DNA of 64,000 bases from Lotus japonicus (taxonomy: Eukaryota; Streptophyta; Magnoliopsida; Fabales; Fabaceae): positions 61,494,195-61,558,194 of the forward strand of contig NC_080046.1 in the NCBI RefSeq assembly GCF_012489685.1, in the 5' to 3' direction. Within the stretch, counting starts at the first letter, position 1. Each line of letters starts with the position of its first letter. Of the stretch, positions 31,820-41,579 are shown one piece after another. The notes beneath the pieces were generated by a model that did not search any database, was not told the DNA's origin, and was given only the letters and a program-made list of their open reading frames with translations. The position numbers and the translations under genes were made by a program.

Positions 31820-33136
31820 ATGGCTTCTTCTTCTTCTGCTATCCATTGCTTCCTTCTCCTCTCAATAGCCCTTTTCTCAGTTTGCCACTTCCCAACAACA
31901 TCACAAGCTCTCAAAATCATTCCACGTTCTTTTATCCTTCCCATAAAAAAAGACCCTGCCACCAACCTCTTCTACACTTCACTTGGAGTAGGAACTCCTC
32001 GCCAAAACTTCAATCTTGCCATTGATCTTGCAGGAGAAACCCTCTGGTACGAATCTGACACTCATTACAACTCATCCTCTTACCGTCCAATCCAGTGTGG
32101 CTCAAAAAGATGCACTGAAACCATATGTGCTAACTGCAGTGGCCCCTTCAAACCAGGTTGCACAAACAACACATGTCTTGCTAGTACAACCAACACATTA
32201 TCCAAATTCATTTTTGGTGGTACCCTTGGTGAGGATACCATCTTCTTTTCAAAATTCCAACTGCCTGGTTTGCTTGCTGGCTACTTTGACACTGATAAGT
32301 TGTCACCATTCTTCATTGGTGACAATTCACCATTTTTTGGGTTACCCAAAACCACCAAAGGAATCATAGGCCTTGCAAGATCACAACTTGCTCTGCCATT
32401 ACAGCTTGCAGAGGCAAACAAGCTTCCTGCAAAATTTTCCCTCTGTTTGCCTTCTTCATCAAACAAGCAAGGATTCACCAACTTGCTTATGAATCATGTG
32501 GAAGAACATTATAAATCTGTTGAATTTCAAACCACACCACTCATTGTGAACCCTGTTGCCACAGGTGCAGTGACTATTCCGGGTGGTGCTTCACAGGAAT
32601 ACTTCATTGATGTGAAATCAGTGTTGATCAATGGCAATGTTTTGAACTTGAAGCCTTCCATGCTGTCAATTGACAAAAAGGGAAATGGGGGCACCAAAAT
32701 CAGCACCATCAGTGCTTTCACTGAGCTACAAAGCTCTGTATACAGAATCTTCATTCGAGAATACCTCAAGGCTGCTTCTGATAGTAAGCTAAAGAGAGTG
32801 GCGGCAGTGGCACCCTTTGAGGCTTGTTACGATTCAACCACCATTTTTAATACTTTAGCTGGACTTAATGTGCCAACAATTGATCTAGTGATGCAAGGGG
32901 GAGCGCAGTGGAAGATTCTTGGAGCCAATGCGATGGTGATGGTGAAGAAGAATGTAGCATGTCTGGCAATTGTTGATGGAGGGACAGAACCAAGAATGTC
33001 AGCTGTTAAAGCTTCCATTGTTGTTGGTGCACATCAGTTGGAGGATAATCTCTTGGTGTTTGATCTGGCTTCTTCCAAATTAAGCTTCAGCTCAACACTT
33101 TTGCTATACAGTTTGAGCTGTTCCTCTTCCTCCTGA
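31820..33136 (+). CDS. Basic 7S globulin-like protein missing one conserved cysteine
   Basis: 438 residues, no intron, nearly parallel to the gene at 28285: signal peptide MASSSSAIHCFLLLSIALFS; DPATNLFYTSLGVGTP; first site IDLAGETLWY; second site GGTKISTISAFTELQSS without catalytic Asp; CLAIVDGG; C-terminal LSFSSTLLL. The odd point is residue 79: the cysteine of the WYDC/WYEC motif kept in the other family members here is Ser (WYESD, codon TCT at 32054, one base from TGT). This should leave its disulfide partner in the N-terminal half unpaired. The downstream Cys cluster (CANCSGPFKPGCTNNTC) is intact. It may be functional with altered stability, or at the start of decay. Secretion and inhibitor-like role are inferred from the family. 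Confidence 0.92.
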   Translation: MASSSSAIHCFLLLSIALFSVCHFPTTSQALKIIPRSFILPIKKDPATNLFYTSLGVGTPRQNFNLAIDLAGETLWYESDTHYNSSSYRPIQCGSKRCTETICANCSGPFKPGCTNNTCLASTTNTLSKFIFGGTLGEDTIFFSKFQLPGLLAGYFDTDKLSPFFIGDNSPFFGLPKTTKGIIGLARSQLALPLQLAEANKLPAKFSLCLPSSSNKQGFTNLLMNHVEEHYKSVEFQTTPLIVNPVATGAVTIPGGASQEYFIDVKSVLINGNVLNLKPSMLSIDKKGNGGTKISTISAFTELQSSVYRIFIREYLKAASDSKLKRVAAVAPFEACYDSTTIFNTLAGLNVPTIDLVMQGGAQWKILGANAMVMVKKNVACLAIVDGGTEPRMSAVKASIVVGAHQLEDNLLVFDLASSKLSFSSTLLLYSLSCSSSS

Positions 33137-34734
33137 TGAGTGTCTTAGTTTCATCTTTGATATTAGCCATGTTGAATAATGCAGCTCAGAATAAAATACG
33201 ATATGTTCTGTTTTTGCTGTAAATAGGAAACCGATTAATGTTGTGTTTTGCCATTTTTTATGTACTAATCCATACTTATATGGAAAATAAACTAAACTAA
33301 AATATTTTGTCTTATTGGATATGGGAATACTGAACTCATACCTTCCAAAATGAAATCAGTTAACATTCTATTACTCATTGAGTGTTTTATAACATTGTAT
33401 TTAAATAATTATTCGTTCTAGCTACTTAACATCTTTAGGGATATTTTTCTATTTAACAAAAAAAAAACATATATATATATATATATAGGGCTAACATTCA
33501 CGGGAAAGTGCTTTCCGTCCCCTGCATTCGTCTTCTCTTCTTCTCCCCATCCCCACACTCTACAGTGGGATGCATTTTCACCCATATCCTTGTTCTTCAC
33601 CTCATGAGTTCACACATAGACCCCCATACATGTCATTAAAAGAAAATAAAAAAGAGTTAGATATATAACATATAGTTATGCAATACATTTAAAAATCATA
33701 AGTACATCGAATTCAATAAAAATATGATGAAGCTCAAATTATTTTAAATGAAATTCATGGCTTAATATGTAAAGTGACAAAATAAGCAATTTGAAATATC
33801 AAGGGCAAAGTTTTGGTTAAATTATCCTAGTGACATTTAAGATAAGTGAGTTATAAATTTCATATTTATTTATTTATCTTAAATATTATTAGTCCACATA
33901 AGATTAAAGTGATTTAAGTCAAATATTGTGTAGATCATTTAATTAAACAACTCCTTAGTTTAATATATTTTAGTTCATTCATCAATAAATTTGTGGTTTT
34001 ACATATATGTTTGTTGGTTTACTTGAATATCTTATAATGAGATAAACTTTTAAATAAACTATCTAGTCAGACCAACCTTTCAATTAGCTTAATTAAGTTG
34101 GAAAAAAAAAGTCTATAATAAGTGACAAGCCATGCTTAGGTCTCAGATTTTTTTAATAAACAAAATGCAAAGCTCAACGCATATTTCCACCCTTGCTAGC
34201 TACTTAAAACATATTAAGCCATATATTGTTGAGCTTGGTACTAAACAAAAAAAAAAGTCAAAACACAAATTGTAAATAAGTAAGTATTTTCGCCGTAAAA
34301 TTGTTCTGTAACTTATAAGGTAGTGATTACTGATATTATATTCTTAGGGCCTCCTCCTCTAATGAATCAATGGAAGCAACATCCGCACCTTGCTGGCTTA
34401 TAGATGAGTGTACCAACCAGGCACATGTGGTTGGGTAAAAGGTTGCATTGCAATCAATTATACTAGTACACGTATATCAAATTTAGAAGTTCAAGAATGC
34501 CAAACCAAAGCAATTGCTCCATCATTCTATGAGATAGGCATACATATCCACCGGTATGAAACAACTTGCCAAGCCGTATCAAGGAACCGACTCAACAAGT
34601 TGAGCATTTATACCATCAAGCCATCCATTTTGACAAACCACCAAGAATAGTCAAAGTCCCAAAGAGTCATAACTATGAAGACCATGATCATTGCAATTTA
34701 GTAATTTACACATCTAATATCCTTGAAGACAAGC
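33137..34734. other. Intergenic region between tandem globulin genes
   Basis: AT-rich. A short (AT)n microsatellite lies at 33469-33487. From about 34480 to the TATA box the sequence is homologous to the upstream region of the 31820 gene (CCAAAGCAAT, TATGAAACAACTTGCCA, AAAGAGTCATAA, AGACCATGA blocks), so this is duplicated promoter sequence. Confidence 0.6.
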
Positions 34735-34742
34735 TATAAAAG
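34735..34742 (+). promoter_or_regulatory. TATA box of the globulin gene at 34788
   Basis: AAGCTATAAAAGGAAACTCTGC stands 53 bp before the ATG and matches the core promoter at 28221-28240 almost base for base. Confidence 0.8.
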
Positions 34743-34787
34743 GAAACTCTGCATTCTGAACTTCACACAGCAATAGCTTTATCCACA

Positions 34788-36071
34788 ATGACTTATTCTT
34801 CTGTGATTCATTTCTTTCTCTTCTCCATAGCCCTTTTCTCAGTTCCCTGCTTATCAATCTCACATTCTCCAAATTCCAAACCACACCCCTTTCTCCTTCC
34901 CATTAAAAAAGACCCAGCAACCAATGTGTTCTACACTTCAATTGGCATAGGAACTCCACAACAAAACTTCAATGTAGCCATTGATCTTGCTGGAGAAAAC
35001 TTGTGGTACGAATGCAACAATCACTACAACTCATCATCTTTTCATCCAATCATTTGTGAATCCAACAAATGCCCCAAAAACACTCATGCATGCAGTTTTT
35101 GCCAAGGCCAATTCAGACCAGGTTGCACAAACAACACATGTGGCACCACCAATTACAACCCCTTAGCTCAAGTCTTATTCCCTGGAGACCTCGCTGAGGA
35201 TGTCGTGTCCATTTCTCAAAATCAAGTGTTTGGTGTTTCCTCTGGCTGCACTAACTCTGATGGCTTCAATGGGCTCCTTGAAAAATTACCCAAAAGCAGC
35301 CAAGGGATTATAGGCCTTGCAAGGTCACAACTTGCTTTGCCAACACAACTTGCATTGTTGAAGAAGCTTCCTCCTAAGTTTTCTCTCTGTTTACCTTCTT
35401 CAAACAACATAGGATTCACAAACTTGCTCATTGGAACAGAGGAACATCCTCTGTCCAAATATATGCAAACCACTCCTCTGATTTTGAATCCTGTTGACAC
35501 TGGTCCAGAATTTGAGGAGGGTGTTCCCTCAACAGAACACTTCATTGACGTGACATCAGTTAAGATTGATGGCCAAGTTGTGAACCTGAAGCCTTCCCTT
35601 TTATCCATTAAGAAAGATGGCAATGGGGGTACTAGAATGAGCACCATGACTCGTTTTGCTGAATTACAAAGCTCTGTATACAAACCCTTCATTCTAGATT
35701 TTATTAAGAAGGCTTCTGATAGAAGAATGAAGAGAGTGGCATCAGTGGCACCATTTGAGGCATGTTTTGATGTAACAACAATTGGCAATTCTAGAACTGG
35801 ACTTGCTGTGCCAAGTATTGATCTTGTGCTGCGAGGTGGAGCGGTGTGGACTATTCATGGAGCCAATTCCATGGTGATGGTGAAGAAGAATGTGGCGTGT
35901 CTTGGATTTGTTGATGGAGGGACAATAGGAACAATGTCGTTTGTTAAAGCCTCGATTGTTCTTGGTGCTCATCAGTTGGAGGAAAATCTTTTGATGTTTG
36001 ATCTAGCTTCCAACAAATTCAGCTTCAGCTCCTCGCTTTTGCTCCACAATGCAAGCTGTTCCAACTTTTGA
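34788..36071 (+). CDS. Basic 7S globulin-like secreted protein
   Basis: 427 residues, no intron. Signal peptide MTYSSVIHFFLFSIALFS, to about Ser24. TAXI_N: DPATNVFYTSIGIGTP, IDLAGENLWYECNNHYNSS, and the Cys cluster HACSFCQGQFRPGCTNNTC. The middle segment around residues 140-165 differs from its neighbours, and the loop after GFNGLLEKLP is shorter. TAXI_C: GGTRMSTMTRFAELQSS (no catalytic Asp), CLGFVDGG and VLGAHQLEENLLMFDLA. The same pseudo-peptidase inference applies as for its relatives. It is the most diverged of the first three tandem copies, so the other two probably duplicated later. TATA box at 34735 and an upstream block shared with the 31820 gene suggest similar expression. Confidence 0.93.
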   Translation: MTYSSVIHFFLFSIALFSVPCLSISHSPNSKPHPFLLPIKKDPATNVFYTSIGIGTPQQNFNVAIDLAGENLWYECNNHYNSSSFHPIICESNKCPKNTHACSFCQGQFRPGCTNNTCGTTNYNPLAQVLFPGDLAEDVVSISQNQVFGVSSGCTNSDGFNGLLEKLPKSSQGIIGLARSQLALPTQLALLKKLPPKFSLCLPSSNNIGFTNLLIGTEEHPLSKYMQTTPLILNPVDTGPEFEEGVPSTEHFIDVTSVKIDGQVVNLKPSLLSIKKDGNGGTRMSTMTRFAELQSSVYKPFILDFIKKASDRRMKRVASVAPFEACFDVTTIGNSRTGLAVPSIDLVLRGGAVWTIHGANSMVMVKKNVACLGFVDGGTIGTMSFVKASIVLGAHQLEENLLMFDLASNKFSFSSSLLLHNASCSNF

Positions 36072-36713
36072 ATGAAATGTTGGTAGATTCTAAGTTCTGG
36101 TTATCACTTGAACTAGTCATGGTGATTAGGAGTGAGTAGGAGTACACGCATGATGATGATGCTGAGATGAACGGATAAAAAAGAGATATTCTTTGTCTCA
36201 CAATAAAAACGAAATATTCTTTATTTCATATCTTGATTTTTGGAAAGGGAAAACCGTGTGCTGTTTGTCACATATCATTACTCTGCCTTATAATAAAGCA
36301 TATGCTTTTCAATTATCAATATATTCCATGAGATGCATTTCAATTCTTATCACATGCTTCCAATTCAGGGTAACTCAACAAAATAACAGCTCAAGCTTTG
36401 TTTCATTCTATTCCAACATCAGATAAACATTGAACCAAAAATGACCAACACCATATGCGGTCGCCTACACATACAGCAAATGTAAAGAACAAAAATAACA
36501 ATGGTGATTACAAAACACTATAAACACTTCCTAATTCACCATAATAATCTAATTAATTAAGAAAAAAACTATCTTATATGCCTCATCATCACAATTATCA
36601 CACACTCAAACGGAACATTAGAGGCCGTCATTATAGGCTTGTGCTTCTTCTGAAGCTGAAGTCGTCGTCATTGTAGGCTTGTGCTCCTTCTGTGTGAACT
36701 TGAGTCTCAAGTT
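36072..36713. other. Convergent 3' intergenic region
   Basis: Lies between the 3' ends of the genes at 34788 (+) and 37934 (-). AT-rich with no recognised feature; a GTCGTCATTGTAGGCTTGTGCT-like sequence is imperfectly repeated near 36625-36690. Confidence 0.4.
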
Positions 36714-37934
36714 TCAAGCCGATTGGGCAGTCCCAGACCCAAATCTGAAATTAGAGCAACTACTCTGCCTCATCAAAAGAGAAGAACTAAATCCAACCAT
36801 GGAAGTTTCAAAATCAAACTGAACCAACACATCCTCCAATTGATACCCTCCAATCACAATAGGATTCCTCTGGTTCACACCACCATCCAAGAACCCCAAG
36901 CACATAACATCACTGTTCACCTTCACCATCGAGTTCCTCCCATAAATCCTCCACTTCACCATCTCACTCTGCAACACAAGCTCAATCACCGGCACGTCAG
37001 GCCCAACCGGCGAGCTTCCAACGCCGCCGGAGCTAAAACACAGCCCAAATTGCCCCACCGGAGAAACTCTAGTCATGTTCATGGCCTCAGCAGCTCTCAG
37101 ATAAGCACTCTCGAAGGTAGCATAGACCGAACTCTGCATCGTCGTGTAAGGCACAACAGAGCTCAACAGAGTCCCTCTGTTTCTTCCCTCCGATGCGGTG
37201 TTGAAAGAAACTCTCCTTCCACCGATTTTGATCGAGTTCACGCTGATCAAATGTTCCTGTGAAGTGGGTTCGTTGATTAGAGGCGTGAATGTCAGAGATC
37301 TGAGAATCTCAGATTCATAGGCCAATCCACCACCAAGCAGAACAACCCCAGAGGAAGAAGAGAGGCAGAGAGTGATCTTCCTCTTTGCGTTGAACGAGTT
37401 GAAGAACTGTGTCGAGAAAGAAGCACGAGATCTTCCAAACCCAACCATGCCAGAAGCAGTTCTTGCCAAGCCATTCAGAAGCAGGGTAGGTGAACAGGTG
37501 AAGAGTAGCGGAATCTGACTTCCAAGTTCAACGAGATCTTCTACAAGCTCACCTTCTGCGCTTGTTTTCCCTGTGATGGTGTTTTCTGAGATGATTTGAC
37601 ATGGGTGGTGTTGATCTGCATCTGCAACAGTTTTGAGCCATGTTTGAGAAGTTTGAGTTTGGTGGGTGAGGCATTGAAGGGAACGGTGAGGGATGGTGCG
37701 AAGAGAAGAAGAAGGGGTGTGTCTGGAAGCACAGTCGAACCAGGGGAGGGAGCCTCCGAGGTCGAGAACGAGATTGGTGGGGGCAGAAGGGGTGCCGGTG
37801 GAAAGTGTGGTGAGATACTGGAGCGTTGAATGGTCTTTTGTGATTGGGAGGAGGAGGGAAATTGGAGAAGAAGAAACAAGGGAGAGGATTGAGAAACAGA
37901 GTAGAAGAAGGAGAGAAGAAGAAGAAGAAGCCAT
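36714..37934 (-). CDS. TAXI/GIP-like pseudo-aspartic protease, diverged
   Basis: 406 residues, no intron, on the opposite strand to its neighbours. Signal peptide MASSSSSLLLLLCFSILSLV, to about Ser23. TAXI_N: DHSTLQYLTTLSTGTP, LDLGGSLPWFDCAS, then a region poor in the usual Cys cluster (CLTHQTQTSQTW, HPCQ), which is shorter and unlike the CNGxxxKPGCTNNTC of the globulin copies. TAXI_C: GTLLSSVVPYTTMQSSVY with Ser-Val in place of the catalytic DTG, CLGFLDGG, and VIGGYQLEDVLVQFDF. This sits in the TAXI/GIP inhibitor branch rather than the basic 7S branch. The coding sequence is GC-richer than its neighbours. It probably represents an older lineage in the cluster. Target enzyme not inferable. 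Confidence 0.9.
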   Translation of the reverse strand: MASSSSSLLLLLCFSILSLVSSSPISLLLPITKDHSTLQYLTTLSTGTPSAPTNLVLDLGGSLPWFDCASRHTPSSSLRTIPHRSLQCLTHQTQTSQTWLKTVADADQHHPCQIISENTITGKTSAEGELVEDLVELGSQIPLLFTCSPTLLLNGLARTASGMVGFGRSRASFSTQFFNSFNAKRKITLCLSSSSGVVLLGGGLAYESEILRSLTFTPLINEPTSQEHLISVNSIKIGGRRVSFNTASEGRNRGTLLSSVVPYTTMQSSVYATFESAYLRAAEAMNMTRVSPVGQFGLCFSSGGVGSSPVGPDVPVIELVLQSEMVKWRIYGRNSMVKVNSDVMCLGFLDGGVNQRNPIVIGGYQLEDVLVQFDFETSMVGFSSSLLMRQSSCSNFRFGSGTAQSA

Positions 37935-38479
37935 GGTTGCAGAGAAGGGAAGAGAGGGAAAGGGAACGGTTTGTTGTTGTTGTTGTTGGTTGGCAGTTGA
38001 GGAAAGTGAGGGAGTGTCGGCGGAGGGTCGCCGCGGCTTGGGTTAAATTTGGTTATGGGGTTGGGGTTGGGGTTGGGAATGGATAAGGATTTAAGAATAC
38101 TACAAAGTTGTTTTGTTTTGTGGTGGTTGTAATTACTGTTGTGCCCTCTTATCTTCTTTCTCAAGTTTTGCTTGCTGACTAGATAACACCGTGTCCGTGT
38201 GCTTATCTTCACTTCTTCTCTCTCTTTAGTTGGTACGGACCATGTGATATGACTAGGTGCAAAATGCAAATGCACATGTTTTAATCACATCACATTTTTG
38301 TTTGAAATGAATAATGATTAATGATAAAATTTGAGTTAAATAACTCATTATTTAATTACATTGAGATAAGTGATGAAATAAGTGAGTTATAATTTCTAAA
38401 TACTCTTTATTTTATTATTAGTTTATTTATAAAAAAATCTTATTGGTCAATTGATTTGCTGGTTAATAACTCACATGGG
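37935..38479. other. 5' flank of the GIP-like gene and decayed MITE arm
   Basis: Contains a short GGGGTT repeat (about 38051-38077) and a left arm resembling the 30771 MITE (GAGTTAAATAACTCAT at about 38331). That arm's right end is displaced to about 38985 by the hAT element. Confidence 0.4.
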
Positions 38480-38979
38480 TAGGAGTGTAATCGACAAATC
38501 AAGTTCGAATTTATAATTTTTGAATATGCAAACCAAGTTGGTTTGGATTTTCGAATTTTTGCTTTTAAACCCGAACTAAACCAATCCGATCTCAATTGGA
38601 TTGGTTCGGATCAAATGATTGGATTTAGAATAACAAATATTGTATAGAAAATTATTCTACAAACGTGAAAGTTATAAAAAAAATAAATATAGCAAAATCT
38701 AACATTTTCAAAGAATAAAACATCTGGTAATGACATTATCCATGTAATCTAAATAAAATTAATATCTCCAATAAAAATATAAATAAGCAATGTAATGGGT
38801 TAGAACATCTGGGCTGAATGTAAAAATCAATCCACAAATCCGATATCCAAACCGACAGTGATCGGATGTAATAAAAAAATTTAAACCGAACCGATGATCA
38901 AATCTAACCCACCATAATATGTTCGATTCGAATGTTTTGATCGAATTCGCCAATCGAATCGTACCTGCTTACAACCTTA
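38480..38979. mobile_element. hAT-type non-autonomous element nested in an older MITE
   Basis: The ends TAGGAGTGTAATCG and, inverted, TAAGGTTGTAAGCA are imperfect TIRs. Flanks CACATGGG (38472-38479) and TACATGGG (38980-38987) match at 7 of 8 positions. The interior has AACCGAACC/TTGGTTCGGAT repeats typical of this family. It splits a copy of the TCTAAATGAC MITE family, whose right tip continues at 38988. Confidence 0.7.
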
Positions 38980-39527
38980 TACATGGGTCATTTAGACAAT
39001 TTTTTTACAATAAATTATGACCTTATTTATGTTGGGCCTAGCCGCCTAACAGTTTATATATTTTTGGTAAGTGGAAACTGCCGAATGATTTTTATTCGGC
39101 ATACTTGCCTAGTTGCATTATTTATGTATCCAAAGTCGTTTGGTTTTTCAATACAAATTCATTGACCCAAAAAAAAACTCCAACGTCACATTATGCTACG
39201 ATTTTCTGCATACGTATATTCTGATGATGAAAAGCATCTTTAGCTAACCTTTGAAGGAGTCCAAGGAGCACATAAGCTGATTTTGCATTTGCATGAATAT
39301 TTTTACATAAGCAAGGAAATAAAAAAGAAAGCTACATCCTCAAGGCAAAATCACCAACATCTCTGGACAAAATGTCTTGTAAGACTCTAGAAGAAGAGTG
39401 GGAATCAAAATATCAATTGTATTGCATATTTTTTTATTTTTTAGTTAATTTCAATAGTTTTAGAAGTTTTAGACCGCCGTAAATTGAAAAGTTAACAAAA
39501 TAATTATAGAGTGTGTTTTTGTGGCAG

Positions 39528-39536
39528 TATAAAAAA
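39528..39536 (+). promoter_or_regulatory. Displaced TATA box of the gene at 41580
   Basis: CAGTATAAAAAACTTCA ends exactly where a TIR element inserts. The matching right flank (CTTCACAAAACTTTG, from 41477) lies 100 bp before the ATG. Before insertion this TATA would have been roughly 115 bp upstream of the start. Confidence 0.55.
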
Positions 39537-39541
39537 CTTCA

Positions 39542-41459
39542 GGTAAATAGCCAAGTTGGTCCTTGAATGTGTCAGCTGCCATCAAGTTGGTCCCTAAACT
39601 TTTAAAATGCATCCTGCGGTCATTGAATGTGGCAGAAGTCATTCAAGTTAGTCCCTAGGTTAAAAAAAAGAGACGGACGTTAACGGAAGACTGACATGTC
39701 ACATTTTTCGCCACTTGGATATCAAATTATCAATTCAGTTCTTGATATTGCCAACTTAATGTCAATTTGATATTGCCAACTTCGGGTAAATAGCCAAGTT
39801 GGTCCTTGAATGTGTCATCCGCCTTCAAGTTGGTCCCTAAACTTTTAAAATGCATCCTGCGGTCCCTGAATGTGGTAGAAGTCATTCAAGTTAGTCCCTA
39901 GGTTAAAAAAAAGAGACGGACGTTAACGGAAGGCTGACATGTCACGTTTTTCGCCACTTGGATATCAATTCAGTCCTTGATATTGCCAACTTAATGTCAA
40001 TTTGATATTGCCAACTTCGGGTAAATAGCCAAGTTGGTCCTTGAATGTGTCAGACGCCTTCAAGTTGGTCCCTAAACTTTTAAAATGCATCATGCGGTCC
40101 CTGAATGTGGCAGAAGTCATTCAAGTTAGTTCCTAGGTTAAAAAAAAGAGACGGACGTTAACGGAAGGCTGACATGTCACGTTTTTCGCCACTTGGATAT
40201 CAATTCAGTCCTTGATATTGCCAACTTAATGTCAATTTGATCCACCAAGTTGAAAAGTCAAACTTCTCTCTCTTCACCTTTTCTCTCCCTCCCCCACTGC
40301 CCACCCCTCCACCACCACCAACCTTCTTCCCCCTTTCCCCACCTTGACAGCATTGTTACATAGCAAGATATGAGAAGAGAGGATTGCAGAAACACTTCTT
40401 GGAAGACTTTCACCATCAAGATCTATCATCACTCTATATTACTTTCTCAATATAATGGTCAATGACACTATCTACAATTAAGAAAAATAGTATATCATAC
40501 TCATAGTGCATCAAAATCACATTTGAAGTCTAATGACATTGTAGAAAGAACCCACGAAAATTAAACAACACTGCGGCAACTTCTAATTCAAAAATAAACA
40601 CCATACACGGTTATACCAAAAATACACTATACGCATGGTTCTATCATTGCTGGAATAGAAAGTTAATCCCTTTTCAATCTCTCAATCTTCTTCAAATCTT
40701 AGCTTTCACCCATCTGAAAATCCCAGCACAAACACACTCAACACGCACACACACCACAAAATTAAATCTGAAGCGCACCGAGAGAGGCCTGAGAGCGTGT
40801 GGGATCGAGAAGGAGATGAAGGCTTAGCTTTCGGCGATGGATCATGTGGTGGCTTGCAAAGACGGAGGGGGTTTGAGGTGGGAGCTTGGCTGAGCGGTGT
40901 GGCGATGCTCACAGTGGCGAGGATGATGCATCCCTTGCGAAAGCGCGGTGCGGCGTGGTGGATGAGGGTCCTCAGAGTTCAGATCGATGGTGATGGCGAG
41001 CTACGGTGCAGCACGGTGTTTGTAACGGTCGGGATTGGGGTTTATGAACCAGATCTGATTTCGATGATTGGCGGAGGAGTGAGGGGGGTGGTGACCGGAG
41101 AACTTGAACCAGGTGGAGGTTGTGGGTCGTTTAAATGGGGAGGTGGCTGAAGTGGTGGCCGGAAGGGGTGGAGTTCTGGGTTTCTAGGGAAGATGAAGAA
41201 GCTGAAGATTGTTTCAAAAAAGGAGGGACTAAATTGACATTAATTTTTCTCCCGAGCTTTCATTTTACACGTGGACTCTCCAGCATGGAAAAAAATTTTC
41301 CATCTCACCATTTCCATTAACGTCTGTCAACAATTTTAACGTTAGGGACTAACTTGAATAACTTTTACCACATTCAGGGATCGCGTGATGCATTTTATAA
41401 GGTTAGGGACCAACTTGAAGGCGTCTGACACATTCAAGGACCAACTTGACTATTTACCC
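39542..41459. mobile_element. Mutator-like TIR element, 1.9 kb, with tripled left end
   Basis: The left end GGTAAATAGCCAAGTTGGTC is mirrored by the right end (inverted GGGTAAATAGTCAAGTTGGTC). The flanking 9-mer AAAACTTCA is at 39533-39541; at the right, an expanded A run leads into CTTCA (41477-41481), consistent with a 9-bp TSD plus slippage. The left terminal unit is tandemly repeated about every 240 bp, at 39542, 39785 and 40020. The interior, GC-rich from 40700 to 41200, has frames with no recognised domain and may be captured host sequence. A related left end is at 63497. Confidence 0.75.
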
Positions 41460-41579
41460 AAAAAAAAAAAAAAAAACTTCACAAAACTTTGATTCATTAC
41501 ATAATTTGCATTATTGGATCTGATAAAATGCAATCCTTCCGTTGACACAAACAGATATCCCAATGTCTGCAAAATAGAC

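Noticed and set aside
33469..33487. AT microsatellite as a functional element
   Set aside because: A simple (AT)n run with no linked structure; ordinary in AT-rich plant intergenic DNA.
35222..35788. 188-codon minus-strand frame in the 34788 gene
   Set aside because: Shadow of a clearly coding plus-strand gene; similar shadows occur in its paralogues.
36681..37262. 193-codon plus-strand frame opposite the GIP-like gene
   Set aside because: Reverse-strand shadow of the TAXI_C region; His/Pro-rich and without a domain.
37541..38275. 244-codon minus-strand frame upstream of the GIP-like gene
   Set aside because: It overlaps the signal-peptide region of that gene in another frame and is Ser/Pro/Asn low-complexity; no domain.
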